From the NCBI GenBank assembly GCA_020638655.1, contig JACKIC010000010.1:62001-126000 (forward strand): a stretch of DNA of 64,000 nt. The letters run 5' to 3'. Each line of letters starts with the position of its first letter. Positions within the stretch are counted from its first letter, which is position 1. A model generated the notes under the pieces. It did no database searches, was not told the DNA's origin, and worked only from the letters and a program-made list of their open reading frames with translations. This document shows positions 52,756 to 62,149 of the stretch, in pieces. Source of the stretch: Planctomycetota bacterium. Its GTDB lineage: Bacteria > Planctomycetota > UBA1135 > UBA2386. Both the position numbers and the translations under genes were made by a program.

Positions 52756-52963
52756 TCTGGCCTCCTTCGGGTTGCGAGAGTCTGAGGCCGCTGGCCGGGG
52801 CCGTCAACCGGGTGCGGCCGCGCCGCGGTGTCGCGCGAGGCGGGGCCATCTTCCCGGGTGATTCTCTTCGCCCGAGCCATGACAGCGCCCTCGGCATGTC
52901 CACAATGGGCGCCCGGCGCGGCTGCGTGGTGTGGTCGCGTCTCGGACCCCAACGGAGACCGTC

Positions 52964-53734
52964 ATGCTGATCAAGTCGTTCGTCCTCGGCGCCGCCCTCG
53001 TCTCGACCCCGCTGTGCTTCCTCGACGTGCAGGGCCCCGGCCGGGCCGGTTCGTCCCCGGCCGCCGCGGGCCGGCAGGATCCGCATGCCGGCAGCCTGCA
53101 GCGCACCGAACAGCAGCTGCAGGCCGCGCGCAACGAACTCGAGGCCGCGCGCCGCGACCTCGCCGATCTGCGGCGCCAGATCGACGAACTGCTCGATATC
53201 GCCGACCAGGGCCTGATCGCCGAGCCGCGCCGCCGCGGCAACCAGTCGTGCTCGCCGACGCGCAACCGCGCGCTGCTGTCGCACTACCAGTGGCTGGAGC
53301 GCAACCACCACGACCAGCGCGCCGAGAAGGCGCTCGCCGCGGTCGTCGAGCAGGCCGGCAACGACGCGGGTCGCATGGCCCAGATGGCGCGCGAGCTGAT
53401 GACGCAGAAGGAGACCGCCGGGCAGTTCGACCGCGTCGCGCTGGCGCTCGCGCAGCAGATCGAGAAGGGCAACTCGCGGCACCGCGACGCGCGGCTGCTC
53501 GACACCATGGCGCTGGCCAACTTCCTCAACGGCGGCGTCGAGCACGCGATCGAGCTGCAGCAGTTGGCGATCGCGAACGGCGGCAACAACGACGACTTCC
53601 GCACGCGGTTGCGCACCTACGAGGCGGCCCGCACGGCGCTGGTCGCGGCGAAGGACGCGCCGGTGACGGCGCCGGCCGCGAGCGGCGAGGCGGCGTTGCC
53701 GGCGGCGATCGCGTCGGCCAACGACGACGAGTAG
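52964..53734 (+). CDS. exported coiled-coil and helical-repeat protein
   Basis: 256 residues from ATG 52964. The signal is MLIKSFVLGAALVSTPLCFL, then an alanine/glycine linker and a coiled coil (about 45-90, QRTEQQLQAARNELEAARRDLADL). Two cysteine-free helix pairs follow with YQWLERNHHDQRAEKALAAV and ALANFLNGGVEHAIELQQLAI, TPR-like. It may be a periplasmic scaffold; not recognised. Confidence 0.7.
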   Translation: MLIKSFVLGAALVSTPLCFLDVQGPGRAGSSPAAAGRQDPHAGSLQRTEQQLQAARNELEAARRDLADLRRQIDELLDIADQGLIAEPRRRGNQSCSPTRNRALLSHYQWLERNHHDQRAEKALAAVVEQAGNDAGRMAQMARELMTQKETAGQFDRVALALAQQIEKGNSRHRDARLLDTMALANFLNGGVEHAIELQQLAIANGGNNDDFRTRLRTYEAARTALVAAKDAPVTAPAASGEAALPAAIASANDDE

Positions 53735-53768
53735 ACGCCCGCCTGGCGCGCGCTAGGCTGCGGCCTCG

Positions 53769-54782
53769 ATGGGGCACCCCGATCCGATCGTCGTTGCCGC
53801 GGGCGCGCGCGAGCTCGGGCTCGACGCGTTCGAGCCCGGCGACTCCGTCTGGAACCGGGCGGTCGGGCGCGCCGCCCAGGCCGACCCGTTCTGCTGCCGC
53901 TCGGAGTGGCAGCTCGCGTTCCACGAGACCCACTACCCGGACCGGCCGCTGCACCTGCTGCGGCTCGGGCGCAGCCTCGTGGCGCTCGCGGCGCACCGGC
54001 TGCCGGGCCGCGGGCTGCGACTCGAACCGCTCGAGTGCCACTGGTCGTTCGGGTGTCCGCTGCTCGGGTCGCGCGCGGTCGAACTGCTGCGCGCGCTGAC
54101 CGACGCCGTGTCGCGCGCCGAGGGCGAGGCGCCGGAGCTGCTGATCAGCGGGCTCCTGCCCGGCAGTGCGCTGTTGCGTGAGGTGGTGCTCGCGTTCCAC
54201 GGGCGGGCGGCGATCTACCGCTGCGAGCCCGGCGTGTCGCGCAGCGCCTCGCTCGAGGGCGGCATCGACGGCTATCTGTCGCGCCGTTCGGCCAAACACC
54301 GGCGCAACCTGCGTCAGAGCGAGCGCCGCGCGCGCGCGCGCGGCGTGTGTTTCGAGCGTGTCGTGCCGCGCGACGCGGCGGCGGCCGCCGCGACCTACGA
54401 ACGCATGCTCGACGTCGAACGCGCCAGCTGGAAGGGCATCGGCGAGTGCGGCATGGCCGAGTCGCCGTCGCGCGAGTTCTACGCGGCGCTGCTGGTGCGC
54501 ATGGCGCGCTCGGGCATCGGCCGCGTGGTGTTCGCGCGGCGCGACGACCGGGACGTCGGCTTCGTCTTCGGCGGACTCGCCGGGACGACCTACCGCGGCC
54601 AGCAGTTCAGCTTCGTCGAGGACGAGCGCGCCGCGTCGATCGGCAACCTGCTGCAGCTCGAGCAGCTGCGCTGGCTCTGCGAGGAGGGCGCGACGCGTTA
54701 CGACATGGGGCCGCGCATGGACTACAAGCTGCACTGGACCGAGGTCGAGACGGTCGCCGAGGCGCTGCTGATAAGGCCGTGA
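53769..54782 (+). CDS. FemAB/BioF2-like GNAT acyltransferase
   Basis: 337 residues. ADPFCCRSEWQLAFHETHYPDRPLHLLRLG and FSVLLRR-like start resemble the FemAB/Acetyltransf_6 group, and the C-terminal half has RRNLRQSERRARARGVCFERVVPRD, SPSREFYAALLVRMARSGIGRVVFARRDDRDVGFVFGGLAGTTYRGQQFSFVEDERAASIGNLLQLEQLRWLCEEGATRYDMGP split into motifs. Members add acyl or peptide units to cell-envelope molecules. Substrate unknown. Confidence 0.78.
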   Translation: MGHPDPIVVAAGARELGLDAFEPGDSVWNRAVGRAAQADPFCCRSEWQLAFHETHYPDRPLHLLRLGRSLVALAAHRLPGRGLRLEPLECHWSFGCPLLGSRAVELLRALTDAVSRAEGEAPELLISGLLPGSALLREVVLAFHGRAAIYRCEPGVSRSASLEGGIDGYLSRRSAKHRRNLRQSERRARARGVCFERVVPRDAAAAAATYERMLDVERASWKGIGECGMAESPSREFYAALLVRMARSGIGRVVFARRDDRDVGFVFGGLAGTTYRGQQFSFVEDERAASIGNLLQLEQLRWLCEEGATRYDMGPRMDYKLHWTEVETVAEALLIRP

Positions 54783-54798
54783 GGCGCGCGCGGTCGCC

Positions 54799-55224
54799 TC
54801 AGCGCCCGCGCAGCCACTGCACCAGCTGCACCTGCTGCAGTGCGCCGCTGACCCGACGTTCCTCCTTGCCGCCGCGCAGCAGCACCAGCGTCGGGATCGA
54901 CTGGATCGCGAAGCGCGCCGCGAGCGCGGGCGCCGCCTCGGTGTCGACCTTGGCGAACACCACCTGCCCCGCGAGCTCCTGCGCGGCGGCGGCGAAATGC
55001 GGCGCCATCATCCGGCACGGCCCGCACCAGCTGGCCCAGAAGTCGACGACGACCGGTAGGTCGACCTTGCCGACGACCCGATCGAACGTCGCCGCGTCGA
55101 GTTCGACGGGCTTGCCGAGCAGGTGCGCCTTGCAGGTCGCGCAGACCGGCACGTCGCCGAGCCGCGCCGTGGGCACGCGGTTGAGGCTGCGGCACGAAGG
55201 GCAGGGCAGGACGACGTTCGACAT
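54799..55224 (-). CDS. trxC: thioredoxin 2 (zinc-ribbon thioredoxin)
   Basis: 141 residues. The N-terminal zinc ribbon CPSC (8-11) and CATC (28-31) precedes the thioredoxin fold with DFWASWCGPCRMMAPHF (catalytic C66/C69 region), VDTEAAPALAARFAIQSIPTLVLL and the cis-proline IPT. Cytosolic dithiol reductase. Unlike the TlpA protein at 15932, its WCGPC keeps both cysteines. Confidence 0.95.
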   Translation of the reverse strand: MSNVVLPCPSCRSLNRVPTARLGDVPVCATCKAHLLGKPVELDAATFDRVVGKVDLPVVVDFWASWCGPCRMMAPHFAAAAQELAGQVVFAKVDTEAAPALAARFAIQSIPTLVLLRGGKEERRVSGALQQVQLVQWLRGR

Positions 55225-55251
55225 GGCGTGCAGGTTACCGCGCGGCGCCGC

Positions 55252-55800
55252 TCAGATGCGCAGACCGGCGCCGCCCGCGCCGGCCGCCTTCGCGGCGGGT
55301 TTGCTCGTCGCGGCCTTGCCGGTGGGGGCCTGCGCCGGCGCGCTCGGGATCACCGCCGGCACCTTGGCGCGGTGACGCGACACGGCGACGAGCGCCTTGA
55401 GCGCGTCGCGCGACATCCTCGCGTGGCCTTCGACCGCGAGCGCGATGTCGTTGAGCGTGACCACGCCGGTCGCGATGCCGCGATCGTCGACCACGGGCAG
55501 CCGGTGCAGCTGGTGGGACGCCATGCGCTGCACGGCGACGTCGACGTCCTCGTCGGCGCGGCAGCTGATCAGCTCCTTCGACATCACCTCGGCGACGCGC
55601 AGGTCGGTGAGGCGGCGGTTCTTCGTCAGCGCGCCCATGCAGATGTCGCGGTCGGTGATCGCGGCGCCGACCCGCCCCTGCTCGTCGACCACTGCCAGCA
55701 TGCCGACGTCGTGCTCCCAGAGCAGCTCGGCGGCGCGCTGCAGCGAGTCCATTGGGTGTACCGAGTAGGCGGGCGAACTCATCAGCTCACGGATCTTCAT
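55252..55800 (-). CDS. CBS-domain pair protein
   Basis: 182 residues from ATG 55800. Two CBS domains are visible (MKIRELMSSPAYSVHPMDSL...GAAITDRDICMGAL, then VAEVMSKELISCRADEDVDVAVQRMASHQLHRLPVVDDRGIATGVVTLNDIAL). The C-terminus is basic and alanine-rich (KVPAVIPSAPAQAPTGKAATSK). Nucleotide-sensing regulatory module; no fused effector domain is present. Confidence 0.9.
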   Translation of the reverse strand: MKIRELMSSPAYSVHPMDSLQRAAELLWEHDVGMLAVVDEQGRVGAAITDRDICMGALTKNRRLTDLRVAEVMSKELISCRADEDVDVAVQRMASHQLHRLPVVDDRGIATGVVTLNDIALAVEGHARMSRDALKALVAVSRHRAKVPAVIPSAPAQAPTGKAATSKPAAKAAGAGGAGLRI

Positions 55801-55879
55801 GGCAATCCTCCGACGGTCCACTGGACCGCCGAGGTGCGGTGGCGTCGATACGACGCAGTGGGCAGGCGCGCGGCGAACG

Positions 55880-56539
55880 CTACCCAGACCAGCCCTGGGC
55901 GCCGACCAGCGGCACGAAGACGACGCTGCCCAGGGCGCGCTCGCGCCAGCCGTTCATCAGTCGTTGTTGGCAGAGCAGCGTCTGCGAGCCCTGGTCTTCG
56001 CCGACGGGCATCACCAGGCGGCCGGGGGCCGCGAGCTGGCTGCGCAGCGCCGGCGGCACGCGCGGCCCGCCGGCCGAGACCAGGATCGCGTCGAACGGCG
56101 CGTGCTCGGGCCAGCCCAGCGTGCCGTCGCCGCGGCGCACGTGGACCTGCGGAAAGCCGCTCCGGGCCAGGTGCTCGGCGGCCGTGCGGGCCAGCTGCGC
56201 GTGACGCTCGATGGTGAACACCTCGCGCGCCAACATCGCGAGCAGGGCCGCGACGTAGCCCGAGCCGGTGCCGACCTCGAGCACGCGCTCGGTCCCGGTC
56301 AGCTCGAGCGCGGCCAGCATGCGGGCGACGACGAAGGGCTGGGAGATCGTCTGGCCGGCGCCGATCGGCAGCGGCCGGTCTTCGTAGGCGCTGGCCGCCG
56401 CGTGCGCGGGCACGAACAACTCGCGGCGCAGCGTCGCCATCGCCTGCAGCACGCGCGGTGCGCGGATGCCGCGGCCCGCGAGCTGGTGCTCGACCATGAG
56501 CTGCCGCTGGTGGGCCAGATCCGGTTGCGGGACGGCCAT
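55880..56539 (-). CDS. pcm: protein-L-isoaspartate O-methyltransferase
   Basis: 219 residues from ATG 56539; the longer frame upstream is arginine-rich and unlike the family. Motif set: LVEHQLAGRGIRAPRVLQAM, RELFVPAHAAASAYEDRPLPIGAGQTISQPFVVARML and VLEVGTGSGYVAALLA, the S-adenosylmethionine motif I. It repairs isoaspartyl damage in proteins by carboxyl methylation. Confidence 0.94.
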   Translation of the reverse strand: MAVPQPDLAHQRQLMVEHQLAGRGIRAPRVLQAMATLRRELFVPAHAAASAYEDRPLPIGAGQTISQPFVVARMLAALELTGTERVLEVGTGSGYVAALLAMLAREVFTIERHAQLARTAAEHLARSGFPQVHVRRGDGTLGWPEHAPFDAILVSAGGPRVPPALRSQLAAPGRLVMPVGEDQGSQTLLCQQRLMNGWRERALGSVVFVPLVGAQGWSG

Positions 56540-56633
56540 GCAGCCAGTCTGCGCGGTGCGCGCGCGCCTGGCCATGCGCACGAGTTCGAAGTGGCGCTGG
56601 CCCGCCGCACCCGGGCGCGGCACATTTGGCGCC

Positions 56634-58067
56634 GTGCGTCACCCCTCGCCCGGTCACTTCCGTTCCGTCACCGATTTCGCCGCGCACCTGCGCGCGCTCG
56701 ACCCGACCTGGCAGATCGACGAGCAGGTGACGGCCGACGGCGCGCTGGCGAAGCCGATCGCCGTGCACGGGCGCACGCTGGGCAACCGCTTCGCGTGCCA
56801 CCCGATGGAGGGCTGGGACGGCACCGAGGACGGCCGGCCGACCGACCTGACGCTGCGCCGGTGGCGCAACTTCGGGCGCTCGGGCGCGGCGCTCGTGTGG
56901 GGCGGCGAGGCGTTCGCGGTGCAGCGCGATGGCCGCGCGAACCATCGGCAGCTGTACCTCGAACCGCAGAACGACACGCTCGCCGACCTCGCCGCCCTGC
57001 TCGCCGAACTGCGCGCCGGCGCCGCCGAGATGGGGGTGTCCGCCGAGGCGCAGTTCGTAGGGCTGCAGCTGACGCACTCGGGGCGCTTCTCGCGCCCCGA
57101 GGGGCCGCCGGCGCCGAAGGTCGCGTTCGCGCACCCGGTGCTCACCGCGAAGTACCCCTACATGGCGGCGGCGCACGTGCTCACCGACGGCGAGCTCGAG
57201 GCGATCGGCGACAACTACGTGCGCGCGGCGTTGCTGGCGCAGCAGGCCGGCTTCGACTTCGTCGACGTCAAGTGCTGTCACGGCTACCTGCTGCACGAAC
57301 TGCTCGGCGCGCGCGCGCGGCCCGGCACCTACGGCGGCGACTTCGCGGGGCGCACCCGCCTGTTCGAGCGCATCGTCGCCGGCATCCGCAGCGCCTGTCC
57401 CGACCTGCCGATCGGCGTGCGCCTGTCGCTCGCCGACGTGCTGCCGTTCGAGAAGGACCCGGACACCGGTCTGGGCCGGCCGATGCGCGCGTCGCTGCCG
57501 TACGAGCACGGTTTCGGCGTCGATGCGCAGCAGCCGGCGCGCTTCGACCTCACCGAGCCGCTGGCGCTGCTGCGCCGCTTCGTCGAGCTCGGCATCGAGC
57601 TGGTCAACGTGTCGCTGGGCTCACCCTACTGGAACCCGCACCTGCAGCGGCCCGCGGCGTATCCGCCCAGCGACGGCTACCAGCCGCCCGACGATCCGCT
57701 GCGCTTCGTCAAGGTCCACCTCGACGCCGTGCAGAGCGCCAAGGCCGCCGTGCCGGCGCTGAAGTTCGTCGGCACCGGCTACACCTATCTGCAGGAGTGG
57801 CTCGGCCACGTCGCCCAGCACGAGGTCGCGGCCGGGCACACCGACTTCGTCGGGCTGGGGCGCATGCTGCTGAGCTACCCCGAGCTGCCGCACGACCTGC
57901 TCGCCGGCCGCGATGTACAGAAGAAGCGCATCTGCCGCACGTTCAGCGACTGCACCACCGGGCCGCGCAACGGCATGGTCAGCGGCTGCTACCCGCTCGA
58001 TCCGTTCTACAAGCAGCGGCCGGAGGCCGCGGTGATCAAGAAGCTGCGCGACGGAGCCAAGGCGTGA
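56634..58067 (+). CDS. old yellow enzyme-family NADH:flavin oxidoreductase
   Basis: 477 residues from GTG 56634. A beta8/alpha8 FMN barrel is marked by HPMEGWDGTEDGRPTDLTLRRWRNFGRSGAALVWGGEAFA, LQLTHSGRFSRPEG, VKCCHGYLLHELL and FTGTGYTYLQEW with VGLGRMLLSYP. The catalytic tyrosine in the HCCHG region is glycine/cysteine-rich here, so activity may be weak or altered. The gene overlaps the next by 4 bases and is first in a four-gene operon. Confidence 0.9.
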   Translation: MRHPSPGHFRSVTDFAAHLRALDPTWQIDEQVTADGALAKPIAVHGRTLGNRFACHPMEGWDGTEDGRPTDLTLRRWRNFGRSGAALVWGGEAFAVQRDGRANHRQLYLEPQNDTLADLAALLAELRAGAAEMGVSAEAQFVGLQLTHSGRFSRPEGPPAPKVAFAHPVLTAKYPYMAAAHVLTDGELEAIGDNYVRAALLAQQAGFDFVDVKCCHGYLLHELLGARARPGTYGGDFAGRTRLFERIVAGIRSACPDLPIGVRLSLADVLPFEKDPDTGLGRPMRASLPYEHGFGVDAQQPARFDLTEPLALLRRFVELGIELVNVSLGSPYWNPHLQRPAAYPPSDGYQPPDDPLRFVKVHLDAVQSAKAAVPALKFVGTGYTYLQEWLGHVAQHEVAAGHTDFVGLGRMLLSYPELPHDLLAGRDVQKKRICRTFSDCTTGPRNGMVSGCYPLDPFYKQRPEAAVIKKLRDGAKA

Positions 58068-59437
58068 GCGGCGACGGCCTGCAGGAGGTTCGGCAGGGGC
58101 TGCGCATGGCCAGCGCGCCGGACCCGCAGCAGCTCGCCGCCGAACGGCAGCAGCTCACCGCGATCGCCGGGCGCCCGTTCTTCGGGCGCGTGCGCGGCTA
58201 CCTGAAGTTCGTCGGTCCCGGCTACCTGCAGAGCGCGATGACCCTCGGCAGCGGCACCGCGGCGAGCTGCCTGTTCGCGGGCGCGGTGTTCGGCTACCAG
58301 CTGCTGTGGGTGGCGCCGCTCGGCATGCTGATCGGCGTGCTGGTGATGGGGGTGATCGCGCAGCAGACGCTGTCCACCGGGGCCCGGCCGCTGCCGTCGA
58401 TGGCGACGTACGCGGGCCGGTGGCTGGCGTGGGGGTGGGCGGGCGCCGCGGTGCTGGCGTCGATCGTCTGGCACTTCCCGCAGTACAACCTCGCCGCCGC
58501 GGCGCTCGTCGACGCCGCGGACGCAGCGGGTGTGCACGACGTGCATCCAGGCTGGGGCAGCCTCGTCGTGCTGGTCTGGGCGATCGTGCTGTCGCTGCTC
58601 TACGGCAAGAGTCCCGCGCTCGTGAAGTTGTACGAGCGTGTGCTCAAGTACATCGTCTGGGGCATCGTGGTGTCGCTGTTGTGGGTGGTGGTGCACACGA
58701 AGACCGACTGGGGCGCGGTGTTCGCGGGCTTCGTGCCGCAGCTGCCGGCGTCGCGCGGCGCCATCAGCAGCGTCGAGCTCGCGGTCAGCGGCATCGCGGC
58801 GGCGGTCGGTATCAACATGGTGCTGCTCTACCCCTACAGCCTGCTCGCGCGCGGCTGGGGCCGCGAGCACCGCGGGCTGGCGAAGTTCGACCTGTTCGCG
58901 GGCATGTTCGTGCCGTATGCGCTGGCCAGCGCCCTGCTCGTGATCGCCTCCGCCAACACCCTGTATCAGGCCGGCACCGAGGTGACGCCCAAGGCGAACA
59001 TCACCACGCTCGCGCACGTGCTCGGCGCGGTGATCGGCCCGGTCGGCGGGCGGTTGTTGTTCGACGTCGGCATGGTGGCGATGGCGCTGTCGACGATCAC
59101 GCTGCACATGCTGGTCTGCGGCTTCGTGGCGATGGAGTGGTTCGGCTTGCCGTTCGGCAGCACCCGGCAGCGGCTGTGCACGCTGCTGCCGATCCCGGGC
59201 GCGCTGGCGCCGTTCTTCTGGAGCGACTACGCGGTGTGGCTGGCGGTGCCGACGACGATCGTCTGCGGCGCGATGTTGCCGATCGCCTACCTGGGCTTCC
59301 TGCGGCTGCAGCGCAGCGCCGCATACCTCGGCGCGGACCGGCCGCGCAGCCGCGCCGGCGAGGTCGTCCTGGTGGTCGCGATGCTGGTCGTGGTCGCCTT
59401 CCTGGTCTCCTATCTGCTGCAGAAGCTGTCGTCATGA
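58064..59437 (+). CDS. Nramp-like divalent metal/cation transporter
   Basis: 457 residues from GTG 58064. About eleven hydrophobic segments are seen. The first repeats contain FVGPGYLQSAMTLGSGTAASCLFAGAVFGYQLLWV, in which the canonical DPGN of Nramp helix 1 is replaced (SAMTLGSGTA), as in the Nramp-related group that may carry Mg2+ or other substrates. Translation is coupled to both neighbours (GTGA and ATGA overlaps). A link with the DUF993 enzyme and OYE suggests uptake of a shared substrate or cofactor metal. Confidence 0.85.
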   Translation: MSGDGLQEVRQGLRMASAPDPQQLAAERQQLTAIAGRPFFGRVRGYLKFVGPGYLQSAMTLGSGTAASCLFAGAVFGYQLLWVAPLGMLIGVLVMGVIAQQTLSTGARPLPSMATYAGRWLAWGWAGAAVLASIVWHFPQYNLAAAALVDAADAAGVHDVHPGWGSLVVLVWAIVLSLLYGKSPALVKLYERVLKYIVWGIVVSLLWVVVHTKTDWGAVFAGFVPQLPASRGAISSVELAVSGIAAAVGINMVLLYPYSLLARGWGREHRGLAKFDLFAGMFVPYALASALLVIASANTLYQAGTEVTPKANITTLAHVLGAVIGPVGGRLLFDVGMVAMALSTITLHMLVCGFVAMEWFGLPFGSTRQRLCTLLPIPGALAPFFWSDYAVWLAVPTTIVCGAMLPIAYLGFLRLQRSAAYLGADRPRSRAGEVVLVVAMLVVVAFLVSYLLQKLSS

Positions 59438-60555
59438 CCGAGAACCCCGCCACCTTCCGCCTGTGCTTCGCGGCCGCGCATCTCGTGATGCGGCCCGAAT
59501 ACGCCGCGCTCGGCCACTCGCTCGCGGCGCCGGGCCGCCACGACGAGATCGAGGCGCACATCGACTGGCCGGCGACGATGCGCCTGCGGCGCGTGCTCGA
59601 CGGCTACGGCATGGGCATCGCCGAGGCGATGGACACCGCGCAGCGCTTCTTCATCGGCTGGCCCGCGGCGCGGCGCCTGATCGCGGAGTGCGGCGCGATG
59701 CGGCTGGAGAACGGGTTCTGCGCGGGCGCGGGCACCGACCAGCTCGCCGCGGTGCGCGGCAAGAACGACCTCGTCGACGCGGTCGTCGAGCAGTGCGCGT
59801 TCATCGCCGGACACGGCGGCATCCCGGTGCTGTTGCCGATGCCGTGGCTGACCGCGAACGGCGCCAGCGAGCAGGACTACGTCGACGTCTACGCGGCGAT
59901 CGTGAAGCAGGTGCAGGGCCCCGTGTTCGTGCACTGGCTCGGCGAGATGTTCCTGCCGGCGTTGGCCGGCTACTTCCCCGGCGACAGCTTCTCGCGCGTG
60001 ATGGCGCTCGATCCGGCGGTGGTGCGCGGCTGCAAGCTGTCGCTGCTCGACGCCGAGCTCGAGGTGCGCGTGCGGCGCGAGCTGCTGCCGCGCGAGCAGA
60101 TCGTGCTCACCGGCGACGACTTCCACTTCGGCGCGATGATCCGGGGCGACGCCGCAGCGCCGACCCGTTCGACCATGATCGGTGACCGCCGCGTCGCGCT
60201 CGGCGACTTCAGCCACGCGCTGCTGGGCATCCTCGACGCCATCGCCGCCCCGACGCAGGCCGCGCTGCAGGCGCTCGAGGACGGCGACGTCGCCGGCTAC
60301 GAGCGGCGCATGGCCGCGTGCGAGGCCCTCGGCAAGCACGTGTTCGAGGCGCCGACGCAGCACTACAAGGCGGGGCTGGCGTTCCTGGCCTGGTGCAACG
60401 GCCTGCAGGACACGTTCCTGCTCGTCAATCGCGAGGAGCAGCACCGCGACCGCGCCCACTACCTGCGCTGCGCCGAGCTGGCGCGCGCCGCGGAAGCCGT
60501 GCTCGACGCGGGCATGTTCACGCGGCGGCTCAACGAGTTCACGGCGGGGGGGTGA
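59434..60555 (+). CDS. DUF993 dihydrodipicolinate synthase-like protein
   Basis: 373 residues from ATG 59434. It matches the DUF993 group of class I aldolase-like barrels: IDWPATMRLRRVLDGYGMGIAEAMDTAQRFFIGWP, FCAGAGTDQLAAV, PVLLPMPWLTANG, FVHWLGEMFLPALAGYFPGD and VRGCKLSLLDAELE with a lysine (K in GCKLSLLD) in the Schiff-base position. Members occur in carbohydrate- or inositol-like catabolic clusters. Substrate unknown. Confidence 0.85.
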   Translation: MTENPATFRLCFAAAHLVMRPEYAALGHSLAAPGRHDEIEAHIDWPATMRLRRVLDGYGMGIAEAMDTAQRFFIGWPAARRLIAECGAMRLENGFCAGAGTDQLAAVRGKNDLVDAVVEQCAFIAGHGGIPVLLPMPWLTANGASEQDYVDVYAAIVKQVQGPVFVHWLGEMFLPALAGYFPGDSFSRVMALDPAVVRGCKLSLLDAELEVRVRRELLPREQIVLTGDDFHFGAMIRGDAAAPTRSTMIGDRRVALGDFSHALLGILDAIAAPTQAALQALEDGDVAGYERRMAACEALGKHVFEAPTQHYKAGLAFLAWCNGLQDTFLLVNREEQHRDRAHYLRCAELARAAEAVLDAGMFTRRLNEFTAGG

Positions 60556-60556
60556 C

Positions 60557-62141
60557 GTGCGCGCGTGGTTGCCGTTGCTGCTGTCCGCGGGGGTGTTGCA
60601 TGCGCAGCGTGCGGAGCCCGGCGCCGAACGGCCGGACCCCGCGCGCGAGTTCTTCGCCGCCGGCGGCCTGGTGCGCGCCGAGCTGACCCTGGCGCCCGAG
60701 GATCGTGAGCACCTGCGCCAGCAGCCGCGCGAATACGTGCGCGCGACGCTGCGCATCGACGGTGGCGAGGCGTGGGCCGACGTCGGCGTCAAGCTCAAGG
60801 GCTCGGCCGGCAGCTTCCGCAAGGTCGACGACGGCCCCGGCTTCACCGTCAACCTCGGCAAGTTCGGCAACGCCGCGCGGTTTCACGGCCTGCGCCGCTT
60901 CCACCTCAACAACGGTGCGCAGGACGACAGCCGGCTGTGCGAGTGGCTCGGCAACGAGGTGTTCACGGCGGCCGGCTACCCGGCGCCGCGCGTCAGCCAC
61001 GCGCACGTGTTCCTCGACGGCGTCGAGCTGGGCCTCTACGTGTTGCGCGAGGCGTTCGACGAGCAGTTCGTGCAGCGGGTGTTCGGCGACGCCCCGGGCA
61101 ACCTCTACGACGGCGGCTTCTGCCGCGACGTCGACGGCGACCTCGAGAAGGACGAGGGGCACGGCCCCGACGACCGCTCCGACCTGCGGCGCCTGCGCGA
61201 GGTCAGCGGCGTGTTCGACGAGCAGGGCGCGGCGCGTTTCTCCGCGGCGGTGGACGAGGCCGCCCTGATCGACTTCTGCGCGCTCGAGGCCATGCTCGGC
61301 CACTGGGACGGCTACAGCCTCAACCGCAACAACTACCGGCTGTGGATCGGCGTCGCGCCGGGCCGCGCCGTGTTCCTGCCGCACGGCATGGACCAGCTGT
61401 TCGGCGACGCCGACGCGTCGATCCTGCGCAGCCCGTCGGGGATCGTCGCGCAGGCGTTGATGCAGAACCCCGAATGGCGCAAGCGCTACCGCGAGCGGCT
61501 GCGGCAGCTGCTGCCGCTGTTCGCGCCGGCGCGGCTGCAGCCGCGCCTGCAGGCCGCGTCGGCGAAGCTCGGCAAGGAGCTGCGCCGCAGCGCGCCGGAG
61601 CTGGCGCGCGCGCAGGAGGCCGCGACCAAGGGCCTCGAGAACCGCGTCGCCGCGCGCTACCGCGAGCTGCGCCAGCAGGTGCAGGCGCCGAGCCGCGCCT
61701 GCTGCAGCTGGCCGTCGGCCGGGCCGTGCGCTGCGCGACTGGCGGCTGGCCGCGCAGACCGACCACGTGCAGCTCGGCAAGAAGGGCTTCAAGGGCGTCA
61801 CCACGCTGCACCTTGCCAGCGACGAGCCCGGCGACAGCGCGCGGCGGGGAGCGTTCCGCACCACGCTGCTGCTCGAGCGCGGCCGCTACCGGCTCGAGGC
61901 CAAGGCGCGCTGTGAGGGCCTCGTCGCGGCGGGCCCGGGCGAGGCGCGCGGCGGCGCGTGTCTCGCGGTCGACGGCGCGAGCAGCGCCGGGCTCTCGGGC
62001 GACACCAACTGGTGCGAGCTCGCCTGCGAGTTCGACGTCGAGGAATACCAGCGCGACGTCGAGCTGCGGCTCGAGCTGGCGGCGCTCGCGGGCAAGGTGT
62101 GGTTCCGCCTCGACACGCTGCAGCTCGTGCGGGTGCGCTGA
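60557..62141 (+). pseudogene. CotH-like protein gene broken by frameshifts
   Basis: From GTG 60557 (2 bases after the previous stop) the protein has a signal peptide, then VRATLRIDGGEAWADVGVKLKGSAGSFRK, GLRRFHLNNGAQDDSRLCEWLGNEVF, HVFLDGVELGLYVLREAFDEQFV, DGYSLNRNNYRLW and VFLPHGMDQLFGD, the CotH kinase-like motifs. Near 61685-61730 the frame fails: continuing the family-like text needs frame changes at about 61690 and 61728 (AEPRLLQLAVGRAVR then RDWRLAAQTDHVQLGKKG), and the tail to 62141 (LELAALAGKVWFRLDTLQLVRV) is a carbohydrate-binding-like domain in another frame. Either sequencing indels or a dead gene. Confidence 0.8.
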
Positions 62142-62149
62142 GCCCGCGG

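Noticed and set aside
55799..59437. Very long plus-strand frame, 1212 codons, across the pcm to Nramp region
   Set aside because: Only its 3' end, from GTG 58064, is real (the Nramp-like gene). The upstream part is a high-GC shadow of the pcm and OYE genes, rich in Arg/Ala/Pro with no domain.
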